From the NCBI GenBank assembly GCA_963966185.1, contig CAWZYM010000209.1, positions 702,501 to 766,500 of the forward strand: 64,000 bases of DNA, read 5' to 3'. A program made the position numbers and the translations under genes. Shown one piece after another: positions 39,901 to 52,876 of this stretch. The DNA is from Rhabditoides inermis (lineage: Eukaryota; Nematoda; Chromadorea; Rhabditida; Rhabditidae). The notes beneath the pieces were generated by a model that was not told the origin of the DNA, ran no database searches, and saw only the letters and a program-made list of their open reading frames with translations. Numbering within the stretch: position 1 is the first letter of the stretch; the number at the start of each line of letters is the position of its first letter.

Positions 39901-42900
39901 TCTCAAGCACACGCGGGCTGTGCTGCGCGGCATGCCGCCTCTCGCATGGAAGCTCGACAAAAAGAAGTGGACGCGACTGTGCGACCTGCTGCATGACAGG
40001 TTTGTGGGCAATCAAAGATGTCACTGGCTGTTTCATATCAGATACTATCACTGCTCGGCCGAGCTGGACGGTCTTCTCTACAGCGTGGGCGGCTGCGGCG
40101 AAGAAAATGCAAAGACCGCTGAAGTGCTCAATCCGATTACTGGTACAACCACTTTTACTGTTGTAAATTGTTAAAACTAGTATTTTTTATGAGTATCAAT
40201 ATCTCAACAAAATAGCATTCATCAGTTTACTGCACAAGCGTGCTACCAGAGATTCAGACATTTAGTGTTACAGTACTGTTTTCGAACTAGGTAACACACT
40301 ACACAGGTGAGTGCAAGCTGATTGCTGCGATGGGATCCCCGCGAAAGTTCAGTGCTATGTGCGCGGCTGGCGGGAAGCTGTACGTGATAGGAGGACATGG
40401 CGGGTATGAGTAACTGGAAGATATTATTGGTACACACACGTATTCGTAGACCCTCCTCGATTTGCTACGACCCCGTCACCGACGAATGGTCGACTGGCGG
40501 CGTCAACTATGACAGGTATGTTTATGAGTATACTTTCCTAATTATAAGGTATGCGGTTAAAGAAGGACTCTGGGGAACGTGCCAGCCGCCGCAAAATGCT
40601 GCGCTCCAGTGACATACTGGCGCATGTCTCCGCGGCGAGACTAATTTCACTGTTCACTACCGTGTCTCTATCGCTGGGTCAGCGCATGACAAGCGCGGGA
40701 AAGCAGCGGTAGTGAGGGAGAGTGTGCGTGACTTGCGCGGCTTCTTTCATCTTGTGCCAGCCGAGCACTCAATCGATCAACAAAATGGCGCGAACTCGTC
40801 TTGTGCGGGTTTCGGCGATTGCGCCTGCCCAGCTGATTGGAGGCGGTCTTGCGGAACTGGCCAAATGCCAAAATCTTGCGCCCAAACTGACGGCCAATAG
40901 TATTCGTACTGCCGAAAAAAAAATAGTTATGCAAATTTTGGTGAGTAAAAAATTCTTTCTTCTGTAGATATGTTCAAATCACGATATTCTGTAAATAATG
41001 ACCCCTAATGATGTTTTCTGTGGAGGCCTTCTTTAAAGAAGAACTCCGGGGGAAAATTCACCGGCCCAACTTAATAGCGCGCCCGGAACCAGATTTTGGC
41101 GGAATACCGCGAGTTCGGCAGCGGTGGGCAGCGGAGTGAGGCTCCGCCATTGTCCAATTAGGCTATTTGGACAAAGGAATCGTAATAAATAGTTCAAAAA
41201 CATAACTTTTTGAAGCCTCTCAAAACTTTCATCGCCAGAATGGTGTTCCTAAGTATCATTTTGCCCCTATTGACCGGAATTCCTATTTTCACCGGAGTTC
41301 TTCTTTGAAGAAATGTACCACTGTAAATTTAATTTCTCGGATTTGCTTCAAACTCATATGGTATGTATTTTGAGATGTAAGGACTCTGAAATTTCATAAG
41401 TGAGATTAAAAAAATCAATATATAGATTAGTTTGAATTTTCACTGTACTATGCGCCTATTGACGTTCGCACATCTTCGTTTAGCGCGCCCGGGTAAAACG
41501 AGAATCGCATTAAAGAATCAACATTTAAGTTACGCATAATAAGTATTACTACACAACTGAAAAACATAAAATACCCGATACCGAACATATTACAACAATT
41601 TGTCGAAAAATAATACATTTGATCGCGGCAAACAATGCGTAACTGACATTGCGTAACTGTGAAACAAATTCATCTCCAACTTGTAATTTTGAACACTTAC
41701 AAAAACGAATGCAACTACACAACGACATAAACAATCGAGAATACCAACTGTAAAATCACATACTAACAGTTTCACACCTTCTAAGTTTTCCTTCGGCAGC
41801 ATCATGCCGTTGAACGGCTTTGTCTTGGGGTCGGCGGTGCCGTCACTCTCGCCTCCCGCGCCCGCCCGAGCAGCGCACGTGCTCTAAACCAACTATTCGG
41901 TGTAACAGTGAAGTATAGATACATAAAGGACAACTTTCATGAAACAAACAAAATTGAAAACATGGTATAACTCACATCAAAAACTAATCGCATCGGCCGC
42001 TCCTCGCATTCCGCTTCGCGAACACGTTGCCTTCTACTACATACATCAGATGCATCAACATAGTCCCTATATACACCAAAATTTTATCATTACAAAAGCA
42101 ACACGCAAATAGCAGAGAATGGTTCGTTTTGAAATGCGAGGCGCAGCGCGAGAACATCAACACAACACCACGCAACATCAACATAAACAACATGATTTGA
42201 AACATTATCGACTATCACATATACATGTATATATTGGTATAGTAAAGAGCCAAAAACAAAACATTCAGTATTACGCACAAATGAAAAGAGGAACAAACAA
42301 ATTTTAAAAAAAAACACACAGAAATCAGCTGTGTCGATAAAGTTGCCCCAGCGAGAATCGTTTGACCCGGTCGCAATGCCCGTACAAAAGTGACGTCATG
42401 GGTCAGTTCTGTGAAAAAGACGTTTACAAGATTGCAGTTTCTCACTATCCTTGGGATTGATCCGAATTTTTTCACTACTATTAAATTTCACGTTGCGATG
42501 AATTTTCAAGGTGCTGCGTTCATTTTTAGCATGCGTGTTATTAGTGAAAAATGAACATATTTCCACTTACTATCACGTGGTGGTCTTAGTTTTTGCACGA
42601 AATTTAGAGTGGTATACTCCTTTCATACCGGATCCAACCGGTCAAAAAATGTGTGCGGTTAAAAACTTGATGAAAACAATAATGAAGAAAAGTCATCGAA
42701 ATAAAACGCATGTAGGAAATGTTTTCAGGTTGTTAGTGAATCAATTGCGGTGCGCAAGTCTGTGTGTGAACTATGAAGAATGTTTAGTGGTGGCCACGCG
42801 GCGGTTCCCCACGAAAACACGATCTACGTCTTCGGTGGCTTTTTGACGTCGTCACATCTGCGCACTGCGTTCCGATTCGACATTCGAGACGGTACGCAAA

Positions 42901-44538
42901 ATGAGATGTAATCGAGGATATCACATACTTGCAGGAAAGAAGCAGGACCTCCCCGATATCGCCAACTGCCAAGGGTGGGTTTCCGCGTGCGAGTTCAACG
43001 GAGACATGGCGGTCGTCGAGCGGTTGTGCAGGAACAAACCGGTCGATATATTCGACGTACGCGGCAATCAGTGGACTACCGGACCCACACTGCCAACCGA
43101 GGTGCGTGAGACTTGCGGCGGTGTTGCGAGTCTTGCTTAATTGTGTGGCAGTAGGGTGGCATGCCTCGGGTATATGCTCACACTGCGTGTACAGGCTACG
43201 CATGCGTGACGCAAACGAGCCCGATTCTGCGTACATTCTGAGTGTACGCAGAATTGGGGGGGGGGGGGGTTACGGATGTGAGATGTGCGTGAGCCTCTCA
43301 CACATGGTATCAGTGCGTAGCAGTAGTGATCTGATGGGAGTTGACGTTGTTTTTGTTCTCACTTGATCTTGCATATTCAATAGTGTTAGGAGCATCACAA
43401 TTAGAACGTTTATCTCAGATGCATGTGTGGTATAATATTGGACTCACATCATTTTACAGAAACACACAAATTATTGTTAATATGATCAGCGTATGGAACA
43501 GTTCGGGGAAACGGTGCTACCAGTCCATTTAACAAATTTCCGCATCGGCGTTTAGTCTGTAGGCTAATATCTGTTAGCCAACGTAAGTGCGTGCTGTCTT
43601 GTCATTTGAATAGCGTACATGTTTGATCTCACGCATGTGGGATTTGCGTGAGATCTGCCAGGCGATCGCGCTCTGGCTTCACGCACTTCCGAGATGCGTA
43701 GCCTCGCCTCTCTCTCTCGTCCCCCGCGCGGGCTCGCCTCACACACTCGCCACATGCGTACCGCTCTCTATTCTTGTTCACGCAGTGTGAGGATTTACCC
43801 GAGATGTTTATACTTGAAGGATGTCTCGTTTGTGAGTATCGCGTCGCACGCGGGCCGGCTGCTCATCGCCGGAGGATACGGGAACAAGAAGTCTGTTCAT
43901 GTGAGTACATTCGACCATCTTCAGTGTAGGCGACTACCCGAACACATTGTGTCGATGAATCATAATGAGAATATTAAACGATAAGCATTCAATAACTGTA
44001 TTGTGAAGATTCCTTTTTTTCGAATCTGTGGTTACAGATGTCGGTTGGCGGCGAGTGGACGAGTCTGGCAGACCTGGAGCATGCGGGAGGCAGCATAGGA
44101 CTCTTGGCAACAGACAAAGTATGTTAGCTGTTAGTGACATTGACATTAGCAACACTCTTTTTCACGATATAAAACTTCTTTCTTTTCGGATTTTGTTTGA
44201 ACTCGATATGGTATGACTTATAACATTATCGATACCTTTTTTGAATCTTGAAGATCATTAAAGGTAGTGTACCCTCTGGTTTTCGAAGTAAGCGCCGAAA
44301 TGAGAAAAGGTACTAAACATGTTAGATTCTTGTGTTTGTCAACCATATGTTTTAAAAGACAGGGAGATAGAGAAACCATCACCCCTTTGAGCCTTTGATT
44401 TTGACATAACTTTTTTATGAGAAAAAAAAACTCAACTAAAAATATCAGAGAGTGCAATTTTTTAAGGTGATCTACACGCTTGGCGGGTACGGAAGGAAGG
44501 AGGTCGTAGAGGCGCTGTGGGTCGATCCGCCATACTGA
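36940..44538 (+). CDS. KLHL-type BTB-BACK-kelch protein, complete (copy B)
   Basis: Probable substrate adaptor for a Cullin-3 ubiquitin ligase. Eighteen exons: 36940-37022, 37114-37183, 37237-37335, 37379-37442, 37728-37803, 37847-37969, 38015-38079, 39161-39269, 39486-39606, 39884-39999, 40042-40142, 40307-40403, 40450-40515, 42788-42891, 42935-43101, 43820-43900, 44038-44118, 44467-44538; 1695 nt, 564 aa, usual for KLHL proteins. BTB: LCDVVL, FHVHKLVLLAASPHFEEIF, YMYTGRIVI (residues about 33-105). BACK: SACEKYL...LNCIEMWNFSKLYDC, SETALFEAVMTWV, LLSHVRL (about 110-265). Kelch blades: LLYSVGG, KLYVIGGHGG, TIYVFGG, RLLIAGG, VIYTLGG (about 310-564). The exon 5 donor is gtcact. Intron 13 (2.3 kb) holds an insertion absent from copy A; intron 7 holds a reverse transcriptase fragment. 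Confidence 0.9.
38513..39110 (-). mobile_element. Reverse transcriptase fragment in copy B intron 7
   Basis: The minus strand encodes YLDASKA, FDVVNHRRLLK, SSGVPQGSVLDMLLF, LAYVDDRKMF and KNRQLTLSLPKCIVMHFG, a jockey/CR1-like non-LTR reverse transcriptase with frameshifts and stops. The active-site box has become YVDD. Orthologous to the shorter fragment at 14868-15080. Confidence 0.85.
40785..40940 (+). CDS. Candidate first exon of a nested gene in kelch copy B intron 13
   Basis: ATG in good context (caaaATGG) opens 52 codons, MARTRLVRVSAIAP to VMQIL, ending exactly at GTGAGT. It lies in a GC-rich patch inside an insertion absent from copy A. No second exon was found. Could be the start of a nested gene, a captured exon or chance. 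Confidence 0.35.
41029..41312. mobile_element. MITE with TTCTTTAAAGAAGAACTCCGG ends (family C)
   Basis: 284 bp with terminal inverted repeats of about 21 bp (left TTCTTTAAAGAAGAACTCC, right the complement with one change). Non-coding. Nested inside the insertion in kelch copy B intron 13. Confidence 0.8.
41778..41883 (-). CDS. Candidate internal exon of a nested minus-strand gene
   Basis: A 106-nt exon between acceptor ttggtttag and donor gtgtga, reading Ala/Gly-rich sequence then TADPKTKPFNGMMLPKENLE. The next downstream candidate (41746-41698, acceptor attttacag, donor gtaagt) joins in phase but its translation is unconvincing. Located in the intron 13 insertion of kelch copy B. Confidence 0.3.
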
Positions 44539-44930
44539 ACGTGCCTCTCCATCGGTACCGGGACACAACCCATCTCCATTTTTGAGATACTCTCGCGCTA
44601 TTTAGACTGCACATACATACTTTCTCGCTGTTCGATCGCTGAACTGCCCACTTTTCAATCACACAATACATCTGTGTTCACTATTTGTGGGTGATTTACA
44701 ATCACTGAAGGTGTCTGTTGGCCATTTATTGATTCCCTTATGTCCTTATGTGATTCATCATTACAACAATTAAAACATTGTTATTCACACAAAACTCCAG
44801 TTGACACACAAAATTGGTCCGGGAACAATCGGACCATTGTTATTACTGTTGTAGTTGATTTTTGGAATCATGAACTGTATGTAAGCTCTTAACTTGTATA
44901 ACAAATATAACCTGAACGCTTTTTAAATCA
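44539..44930. other. Kelch 3' flank shared with copy A
   Basis: Similar to 11647-11927 of copy A (reverse complement) up to about 44815. This defines one boundary of the kelch duplication. No gene seen. Confidence 0.5.
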
Positions 44931-44937
44931 ATGTTAT

Positions 44938-45251
44938 CTAGTCGCACCTTTTCTTTGCCGGCTTCCAATCGACTTTTCTCCTTCGATTCTTGGAAGCAGC
45001 TGGAGTTTTGTCGGTACTAGTAGAACCTTTTGACTTTTTTTCATTTTTAATCTTCTCTGTCTTGTCTTTTGATTTCTTTTTCGTGAATTCCTTGGGTTTT
45101 TTTTCTTTCTTTTCGATTGATTTCTTTGACTTTTGCTCCAGCGAATTCTTTTCTGTTACTATCTTGGATCTTTTCGTGGATTTCTTCTCAGTCGCATCTT
45201 TCGATTTCCCTTCTACAGAGTCTTTCGATTTTTTTAACAGATGTCTCTTGC
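44938..45251 (-). CDS. Lysine/serine-rich C-terminal exon, unidentified
   Basis: The minus strand encodes about 100 residues of KKSK/EKK repeats ending RRKVDWKPAKKRCD and TAG. Such a highly basic tail suggests a nuclear or chromatin protein, but no domain is visible. The MULE at 45405 lies 150 bp upstream and may have cut the gene off from its 5' exons. A possible small exon at 45311-45356 does not join in phase. Confidence 0.5.
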
Positions 45252-45395
45252 TTTTGTGTCATACACAGAGTGACAGGTGTTTGACGTGTGAACGCCGGTC
45301 TGCCCAGGACCTACCTGTTAGGGACATCCGCGTGAGCGGATGTGCCAACCCAGAGGACTGAGTTGAATACATTCCACTGTTCCCTATTGATTGAA

Positions 45396-45404
45396 TCGTT
45401 TCTA
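45396..45404. repeat. 9-bp target-site duplication of the MULE (left)
   Basis: TCGTTTCTA, repeated exactly at 49371-49379. Confidence 0.85.
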
Positions 45405-47086
45405 GACGCAGAATCTAACCGCGGGCGAACCAACGCCACTAAAAATAGAAACTATAGATTTTGCTAAAATACATAACAACAACCAAATGTGCCGAATATT
45501 ATATATATATTCCATTACTAATGAAGTGAGCGTGCAAACTAAAAACAACGTTTATCCAGTAACAACATTCATCATATAACATATACAAGCTTCTTGTGTG
45601 AACAACATGAGAATGGTGCAATGGTGGCTAATAAACTATAGTATAGTGTTTAGTTCAACAATTACATCAACAACAATTAATATCATAAAAACAGGTGATA
45701 TATTTTAAAAATTCACTCTCACTGTCACGAAGTGAAAGAGATGTGAGATATCCTCAGATGAATTGGACAGAGACACTCACGCACTCAGTCTGATTGATGT
45801 GGCTCGAGTAGCAACCTCGATGAACGCTCAAGCCGCAGTCATCGCACACACGCAGTTGTGCGGGAACGACGTCACCTCGGCACACCACACATACAGACTT
45901 GGGTCCACTGAGCTCCTCGCGCAGTTGCTGAATCGACTCGGACAGAGCTCTCCTTTCCACCTCTCCATGCTTGGACTTTGGCTTGGGGCCTCTCTTCTGC
46001 AAAACAACAACTGAATAAGTGTTCGAAAATGAACGGTCTCACTTTGGGCGGTTGACGATTCGTGTCGTCGTCGTTGAAACGACGCTTGACTGGCCTTGAG
46101 GAACTAGCAGTCTCAGTCTCGCAACTTTGCTGTTTCTGTTTCTCTGTTTCAGCCTCTCTTTTCTTCTTTCCTATGCGCTGAAAAAAAGTTTGATCAGATC
46201 ATACGAATAGAACACACCTTCACAAACGGTACAGACTTTCCGTAGCGGTCTTTCTGTTTCTGCATTCGCCTTGCGAATGGCAGTGAGAGACGCGACGAGT
46301 CCAGCCTCAGACCAGACACGTGCCGTCGCACCTTCCTGGTGAAGCTGGTGCCGGAATCAATCTGAACAAAACAGCTCACTGATCGACCACCACACTTGTT
46401 AACTCACTAATCGTGCCAGTTTCGGAATGGCACTAATCCGCGAACGATCAAGTCCCGTCGACAAACTCAACTCTCTCTTGAGAATCTGGAGTTCTTTCTC
46501 CCATCGATCCACATGTTGTGACAGTTCGTCTTCCAGGTTAACTGCTAAAACATATATAACAAAGTGAACTGTGAACTAACTTGTCGATCCTCCTATCGCT
46601 GATTCATCGACTGCTTCTGCCCCTGATTCATCGACTGCTTCTGCCACGGCATCAATCGACACATCATCGGCGTGAACATCTTCGACAATCGCACAGTTGG
46701 CTGAATCAATCTGCAAGAAAAACGCGTGGTTTCTAACCTCTCTTGCTCACCTCCTCCTCGTTTGCCACGTCGGGCAGTTCTCCTGACGACACAATTGGTA
46801 CGAATTCTCTCGGATCAGGGCGTCCGTAGAGGGAGGTGAGAATGCAGGCGTGCACACAAATAGTGGCACCGAGCTGAGCAGTCACACAATCACAGCGCCA
46901 ATCGTGAGGGCAGCATCTGCAGCCTCGACAACTGACCTCCAACAATTCTATTAAACTATAAACTTTTTGGATAACATACAACGCAAGCAGGGCGCGTGCA
47001 TCCGACTGCCGAAATGGTATAAACCCTGTCTCCTTTGGACGATCTGTATGTATACTGTCCTTGGCCGACCGACGACACCTAAACAC

Positions 47087-47121
<35 letters not shown>

Positions 47122-49370
47122 CCTCCCCACCCTGCTCGCATCCCCAGATCTGAGTCGCCTCATCGCTTCGTCATGATGGCGTGACGCATCGCCTTGGGCT
47201 CTTGTTTCTACTCGTCCAAGCGTCATCTGAAAATGTTATTGCAATAATAAGAATCGAATACGTATTTACTCACAATCGTTGCAAAACGATTCTTGTAGTA
47301 CGAGGATACCAGCGATGCCAGTGTGTAGACGAGTTTGTCCATTCTCATTGAACGACGCATCAGGAACTTGCCCTTGACAACACTGAATAGCTGAATCAAT
47401 GAAGATTGAAAACAAAAAGCATACTTGTGGTACGATTCTAAGTGCAAGTTGTGTGTCAGTCCTCCATCACGCCTCCCATACAGCGCCCATTGCGCACCCT
47501 CCTCCACCGGATAAGTCGTGGCAATGTAGTCAGCGAATTCGTGCGTCGCAGTATCATGCCACAACTCATCTTTCACCAACTTCTCGTAGTTCGCCATGAA
47601 CTCAGTCTCCGTGAGGGAACTGAAAAGTGTCAGTTACCTATCAATCCTCATAACTAATGAGTCCACTCACCTCAATAGTACAGACAGCGCCGCCCGCACA
47701 CTTGTTCGATCATCATCAGAGTCGACTTTCTTGCTCAACTAATCCGTCCACGCACGCCACAAGTGCCAGTGGCAGACAATCCACTGTCCACAGTCAGGGC
47801 CGAACGCCTGCGGTATATTAATAATTGACCAAACCCACAATTATGTTGTACAACATACCGCCGGCCAACTGTTGAAGAAGCTCCGGGCGAGGTCACTGAC
47901 AAAGTACTTCGTAGTGAAGCCCTTTGGAAGCCGAGCAGCGAGAGCACACAGAGGAGCTTCCAGTGCATTTTGCGATTCTCCTTCGCACATGAGGTAAGCT
48001 ACAGGTTCTGCTTCTCCCGCTGGTCCCACCACCAGAACCGTAGAAAGGATGTACCCTTCGTATTTAGACAATCCATGAGTTCCATCCATAGCCACCAGGT
48101 GGCTACCGTATTCCACCATCAAACGCTTTTGGTGCGCCGATTGGATGCACAACGACATGGGTTTGTCGGCGGTATGCGGCTGGTAGTAGACGACATCGCC
48201 GTTGATTGTTTGGAGGAATGACTCAAGCGAAACGTGGTCTGGTTGAGATGGTAGCAACGGAGTAAGAGGATTACTGTTCTTGATACGGGCCAGATCGCTC
48301 TCAGCGAACATGCTCGATCGGCGGCAGCCAAGAAGATCTTCATCTAAAATATAATGCTTTATTCGTACACACGTAAGATCCCATGCATACCTCCTCTCAC
48401 TTCGTTGAGAATGTGTGAGTCGCTGAATCCAGCTGCCAGCATAGCCACCACAGTGCTCACAACAGTTGGCGGTAGCGTTGTGTGCTTCATACTACTACGT
48501 AGAGTATGTCCAAAGTGATGCAGGTTAGCCTCGACTATCACGGAACTGAGAGATTTTACGTTTTTGATTTGATGAATCTATAACACTCACCCCGATGGAA
48601 GAATTTTCTTTTTGACAAATGCGGGACAGCTCTGCCCAGTCTTGCAAGTATCTCTGTGCTGTTTGAACTTGACAGTGTCGGGGTGCTTCAGCTTGTTCGC
48701 CCTGTAACATGCTTGTAAACTGATATAGTTCAATGCCCATCACTGACTTCTTATCTCCATCACGCATACAGTGAAGAACCTGAGACTTCGATCCGTCCTT
48801 ATTCCTCTCCTCGCCTCGGGTTTTCACAAACACACTGCCCTCGTCGTGCAGGTTACCGAGCCAGTCCTACATCAAACACTATAATACTTGAATAAAGAGA
48901 GGAACAAATCACATTGAACTCGATCTCCTTGTCGAAGACATGTCTCTCCAAGCACATGTTGTAGATGTCTCCGTGCTCCTCCGTCAAGTGTTTGCCGAGA
49001 TCACATCGCGACTGGGAAGTGTGGCGGCAGTCTGTCACGGGGCATTGTACTGTTCCCTGAAGATTTCAACGTCAAAAATACACTGCTCACTCTCACAGTA
49101 CTCACATGGGTTTGCGACTCAACGACTTCTTTCCGGTGATGTCGGTTCCGATGAGTACGCAAAGCATCTTTCGATTTGTATGACTTATCACAATATGGAC
49201 AGTCATACATCTTCAAAGAGATAAAAGAAAATGAGTTGTTTAATAACAGAAAAAGTAAAAAAAGAGTCTTATTCATTATTAGAGATTTGCATGTCAAGCA
49301 ATTCTGCTGACGCGTAACAACGCATTGGTGATATTGCGCATGGTTCGCCCGCGGTTAGATTCTGCGTCTA
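45405..49370 (-). mobile_element. Mutator-like element (MULE) with TIRs and TSD
   Basis: A 3.97-kb element. Terminal inverted repeats of about 28-30 bp begin TAGACGCAGAATCTAACC on the left (45403-45432) and end GGTTAGATTCTGCGTCTA on the right (49341-49370). A 9-bp direct repeat TCGTTTCTA flanks it at 45396-45404 and 49371-49379, the length expected of Mutator transposition. It carries one transposase gene on the minus strand. Known relatives with introns exist in C. elegans (CEMUDR-type). Confidence 0.88.
45754..49210 (-). pseudogene. MULE transposase (C2H2-MULE-SWIM-PHD-like), one in-frame stop
   Basis: Seventeen exons join in phase: 49210-49106, 49056-48913, 48863-48748, 48701-48591, 48545-48391, 48343-47859, 47807-47671, 47619-47425, 47382-47274, 47226-47131, 47078-46980, 46936-46751, 46710-46581, 46544-46408, 46361-46218, 46177-46043, 45996-45754; 2727 nt, 908 aa. 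Two N-terminal C2H2 fingers (CPYCDKSYKSKDALRTH; CPVTDCRHTS). A third CxnC region CKTGQSCPAF precedes the MULE fold: AMDGTHG (first Asp), FVSDLARSF (second Asp), CHWHLWRAW, then LHLESYH (Glu). A SWIM zinc motif follows: CDC...CVH. The C-terminus has a PHD/C1-like knuckle CVVC...CDDCGLSVHRGC. TAG at 47741-47739 interrupts the sequence after CHWHLWRAWTD, probably from CAG. I found no other lesion. Confidence 0.8.
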
Positions 49371-49379
49371 TCGTTTCTA

Positions 49380-50548
49380 CTTGAAACAATGTTCAAAATG
49401 CGTGTGCAGAAAGCATCATATAAATATAAAACCGTTCTTTCAAAATATGTACAATTGACAAAAAAATGTTGTAAATTCGTTTTAGCTCAGATGATGTCGT
49501 GACCGGAGGCAAGACTCACCATGTTACCATATCATCCGTTTACTGTTCTCAACCACTTCAACCAAGCGAATACTATCGCAACTACAAGTTTATATCACAA
49601 CAACCATGCGAAACGTATCACAACTATATTACATTGAAAGAGACCAAATACATGAACATAAACATTATCAATCTCCTCGTCTGTGGCGCCGCCTCCTGCT
49701 CGCCGCTCCCAGCTGATCGCCGCACCGCTCGCGCGCCGTCACCTCTCGTGCGCCAGCGACTGCCCCTGACGCCATCGGAGTGTCGTCGTCTGGAAGATTC
49801 CCGGATGAGTCTACATAAGGTGCGCGAGTCGATCCCACCTCATTCTGTTGATTGTCCCGCCGGCGTGCGGTAGACCCTTCTGTCCACAGAATCCCGTGTT
49901 CTGAAATTGTCGTTTATTGCGTTCCGGTGGTCTCCGTATTGACTGTAGTCCTAGTGTTGTTCCCTGACTACGGTCAATTGTTGTTTCGTATTCGCTAGTG
50001 TCTGTCTATCCCGTTCCCCATATTCTCGTGCTCCATTTATTGCGTTTCTTTATAACTGTTCCCTGATTACTGTTGTAACATTGTACTGTTGATTGTTGTC
50101 ACCACTGCGATTGCTATTTGTTTACGTTGTTCTAATAAAACAACTTGAACCACCACGAGTGAACCCACCACTGGCCTCCTAAAAAGAGAGCACATAACAA
50201 TTCAACATCACTGATTGCCAATCAGTGATTAACATAATCTGACGGAAACCACTCAGCCCAATTTACTGTTTTCGGGCGTGTTACGAGTGTAAATCGAGTA
50301 TCTACTATCCTCCACTGAACAGATGATTGGACGATAGTGAGAGAAGGAACTGATAAACACGAGATATTTTGAAAATCTACGCTAACACGTTTTAGAAATG
50401 TCCAATTTCGTTGTGCTTGCATCAACCAACAATTAACATCTTTGAAATGTAGATGTACCCAAACAAATGCATTCATGTTGGTTCATGCCTATCATAAACT
50501 ACATAGTTTCTAGAAAGTGCCACATTGAAAACATATATTGTTATTCAG
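49380..50548. other. Sequence right of the MULE; weak plus-strand ORF
   Basis: An Arg/Pro-rich ORF of 73 codons (49652-49873) is followed by a 3'-UTR-like stretch and AATAAA (about 50137). Upstream splice sites were not found, so it may be a gene end or chance. Nothing else seen. Confidence 0.35.
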
Positions 50549-52591
50549 GGAGATAGTTCGCCGGGTCACGGTAGAAAAATGATCTACCCTCGAGTCGCAT
50601 TTGACCTACCCTCGTGGTCGTGAAGAGACCCAAGCGCGGGCATTCGAACGCTAATATCGATCAAAGAAGCCGGCATGCGAATCAAAAAGGCCGCGCCATA
50701 CTCGAGCCTATCCCGCGCAGTCTGATCTCTCTCGCTCGCAACTGAGTTTCACCAACTGACCCCGGCTGTCAATAGCAGAAACTATCCTCCAGGCGCCGAT
50801 TGTAGTTGAACCACATTTTTCAAAACTATAAATGTTAAAGAAAAAAAAGTAAAATGAAAAAACTGTGTTTGTGAGAGTGGACAAGAGAGTAGTCATTACA
50901 AAAAAGAGAATAAGTTCCGAGAAAATGCCCGGCATATCTTCACTGCTCTCTAAGGAAGACACAGATGCGCTCGTCTTCAGATTCTAGCTCATCCCTCTAT
51001 GTAAAACAGGGAAAGAGACAATAAGAGATAAAAAAAAAGGAGAAAGAGAGTACGCGAAGCATTGGTATGCGGTGGTTTCATTTGGGTTCGATCCTATTAT
51101 GCAATTTTTCATGACGGAAGTAAAAACTACAAGTACAAAGTGAATCAACAGATCCGCTTTCTCGTATATGTGACAAGTTCCTATTTCCCGGTCCGCCAAA
51201 CAAAAAAAACGACGCGGACCAAAAACCATAAATTTCAATGTGTTTTCACCCTACAAACTAGTGCTATTCAAAGTGGATTTTCAGTTGCGAGAACAAAAAC
51301 CAATTCTGCTTTGCGAGAAATTTTCGAGAGGGTCAAAGACTGCATATTGGTTCGAGTGAAATTTCTTTGAATGAACAGTTTTGTATATTCCAGAGGGAAA
51401 TGTCTAATATAATAAAAGATTGACGAGTTATGATTCTTAAGTTAGACTTTTCTGATTAGATTAGCTCTCTTCTAAAAAATCGACACGCCCACTTTTCGCA
51501 ATTCGCAAAAAAAAATTGAAAAAACAACAACAAATACTTTCACTGATGATGAACGAATTTGTATGTGTCCATCCAAGGATGCTATCTGACGTTGAAAACT
51601 ACTGTACTACTGTATGTACACGGAAACAAAAACCCACAAATCTGCTCTCTGAGAAATGTAGTAAAGGTCATGAAACATATGTATACGATCTAATTGTCAA
51701 CTTTTTCTGCCTTTTCTATTAACAGCTGTATAGCTTTTTTTGCATTAAAAAATTTTTTTTCGAGCATTTTCCTACTAATCTTTCTTCAGAGCTCTCCGAT
51801 ATTCGTAGAAAAAATTTATTTATATATATATATATATATATATTACAACCAGCGCGGTAGCGCTGGTTGGTTTGTGTTAAGACTAGTCGCGCGCTAGAAT
51901 CGGCAAAAGGCGACTGAACGAAAGGTACCTTAGAATCTTTGCGAGAACAATGTGATGCTGATAGATGTTATCAGGATGTTAGAAAATGGTTAAGTTTCGA
52001 TTTTGGTAACGCTAGCTGTTGTAGGAAGCGAGATACGCGCGCGCGCCCTCTGAGGGGCAGGCAATCCCCCGTGTACGGATGGTTTTCTAGAGGGGGGGGG
52101 GGGGGGGGGGTGGCGCGCACCGGCTGCCCCCAGGAGACAGGAGGTGTCTATTCCACACTGCCTGTGGATGGCACTGATATCTTTCAGATCGCGTGCCCTG
52201 CCGTAGTGTTGTGGTTAGCGATTGCGCCCGTTGAGACACAAGGCTCGAGTTCGGTTCCGGCTGGTGGCAAACTTTTTGTAATATATAATTTTACATAGAA
52301 ATGACATTGGAATTGTATATTTTCCCATCACCATTACCTAAACTCTTTTCTGCAAAATTTATACAATTTTGGACTCAACAAGGTGGGTGAACTGTTGGAT
52401 TTCTTTAAAAAAAGTTTTGTGGTTCATGTTAATGTAGATAGATTTATATGAAATCCAATAAAAGTACATTTATTATCTTTTAAAAGGACTTCCGTAAGAG
52501 AAGAGTTTGTGTTGTTCAACGTAATGCAACAAAAGTAATGCAACATTTTATCAATCGAAATAGTACACAAACCTGCTCCAATAGTTCAACA

Positions 52592-52652
<61 letters not shown>

Positions 52653-52818
52653 CGATCGGATACCGAAATCAATTTGCCGACGTACAACATTTGCTCGCAT
52701 TAGTTTTTATTGCAGAAAGAGCAGGTTTGTTTACTATTTCGATTGATAAAATGCATGAGCTTTTGTTGCATTACGTTGAGTAACACAAACTCTTCTCTTA
52801 CGGAAGTCCTTTTAAAAG

Positions 52819-52876
<58 letters not shown>

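Noticed and set aside
47739..47760. Tiny intron removing the transposase TAG
   Set aside because: gtgcgt...ttag would give an 18-nt intron and disrupt the conserved CHWHLWRAW context.
48525..48833. Continuous transposase ORF through 48748-48701
   Set aside because: Reading straight through gives a frame that cannot join the next exon; splicing out 48747-48702 restores CKTGQSCPAF and the correct phase.
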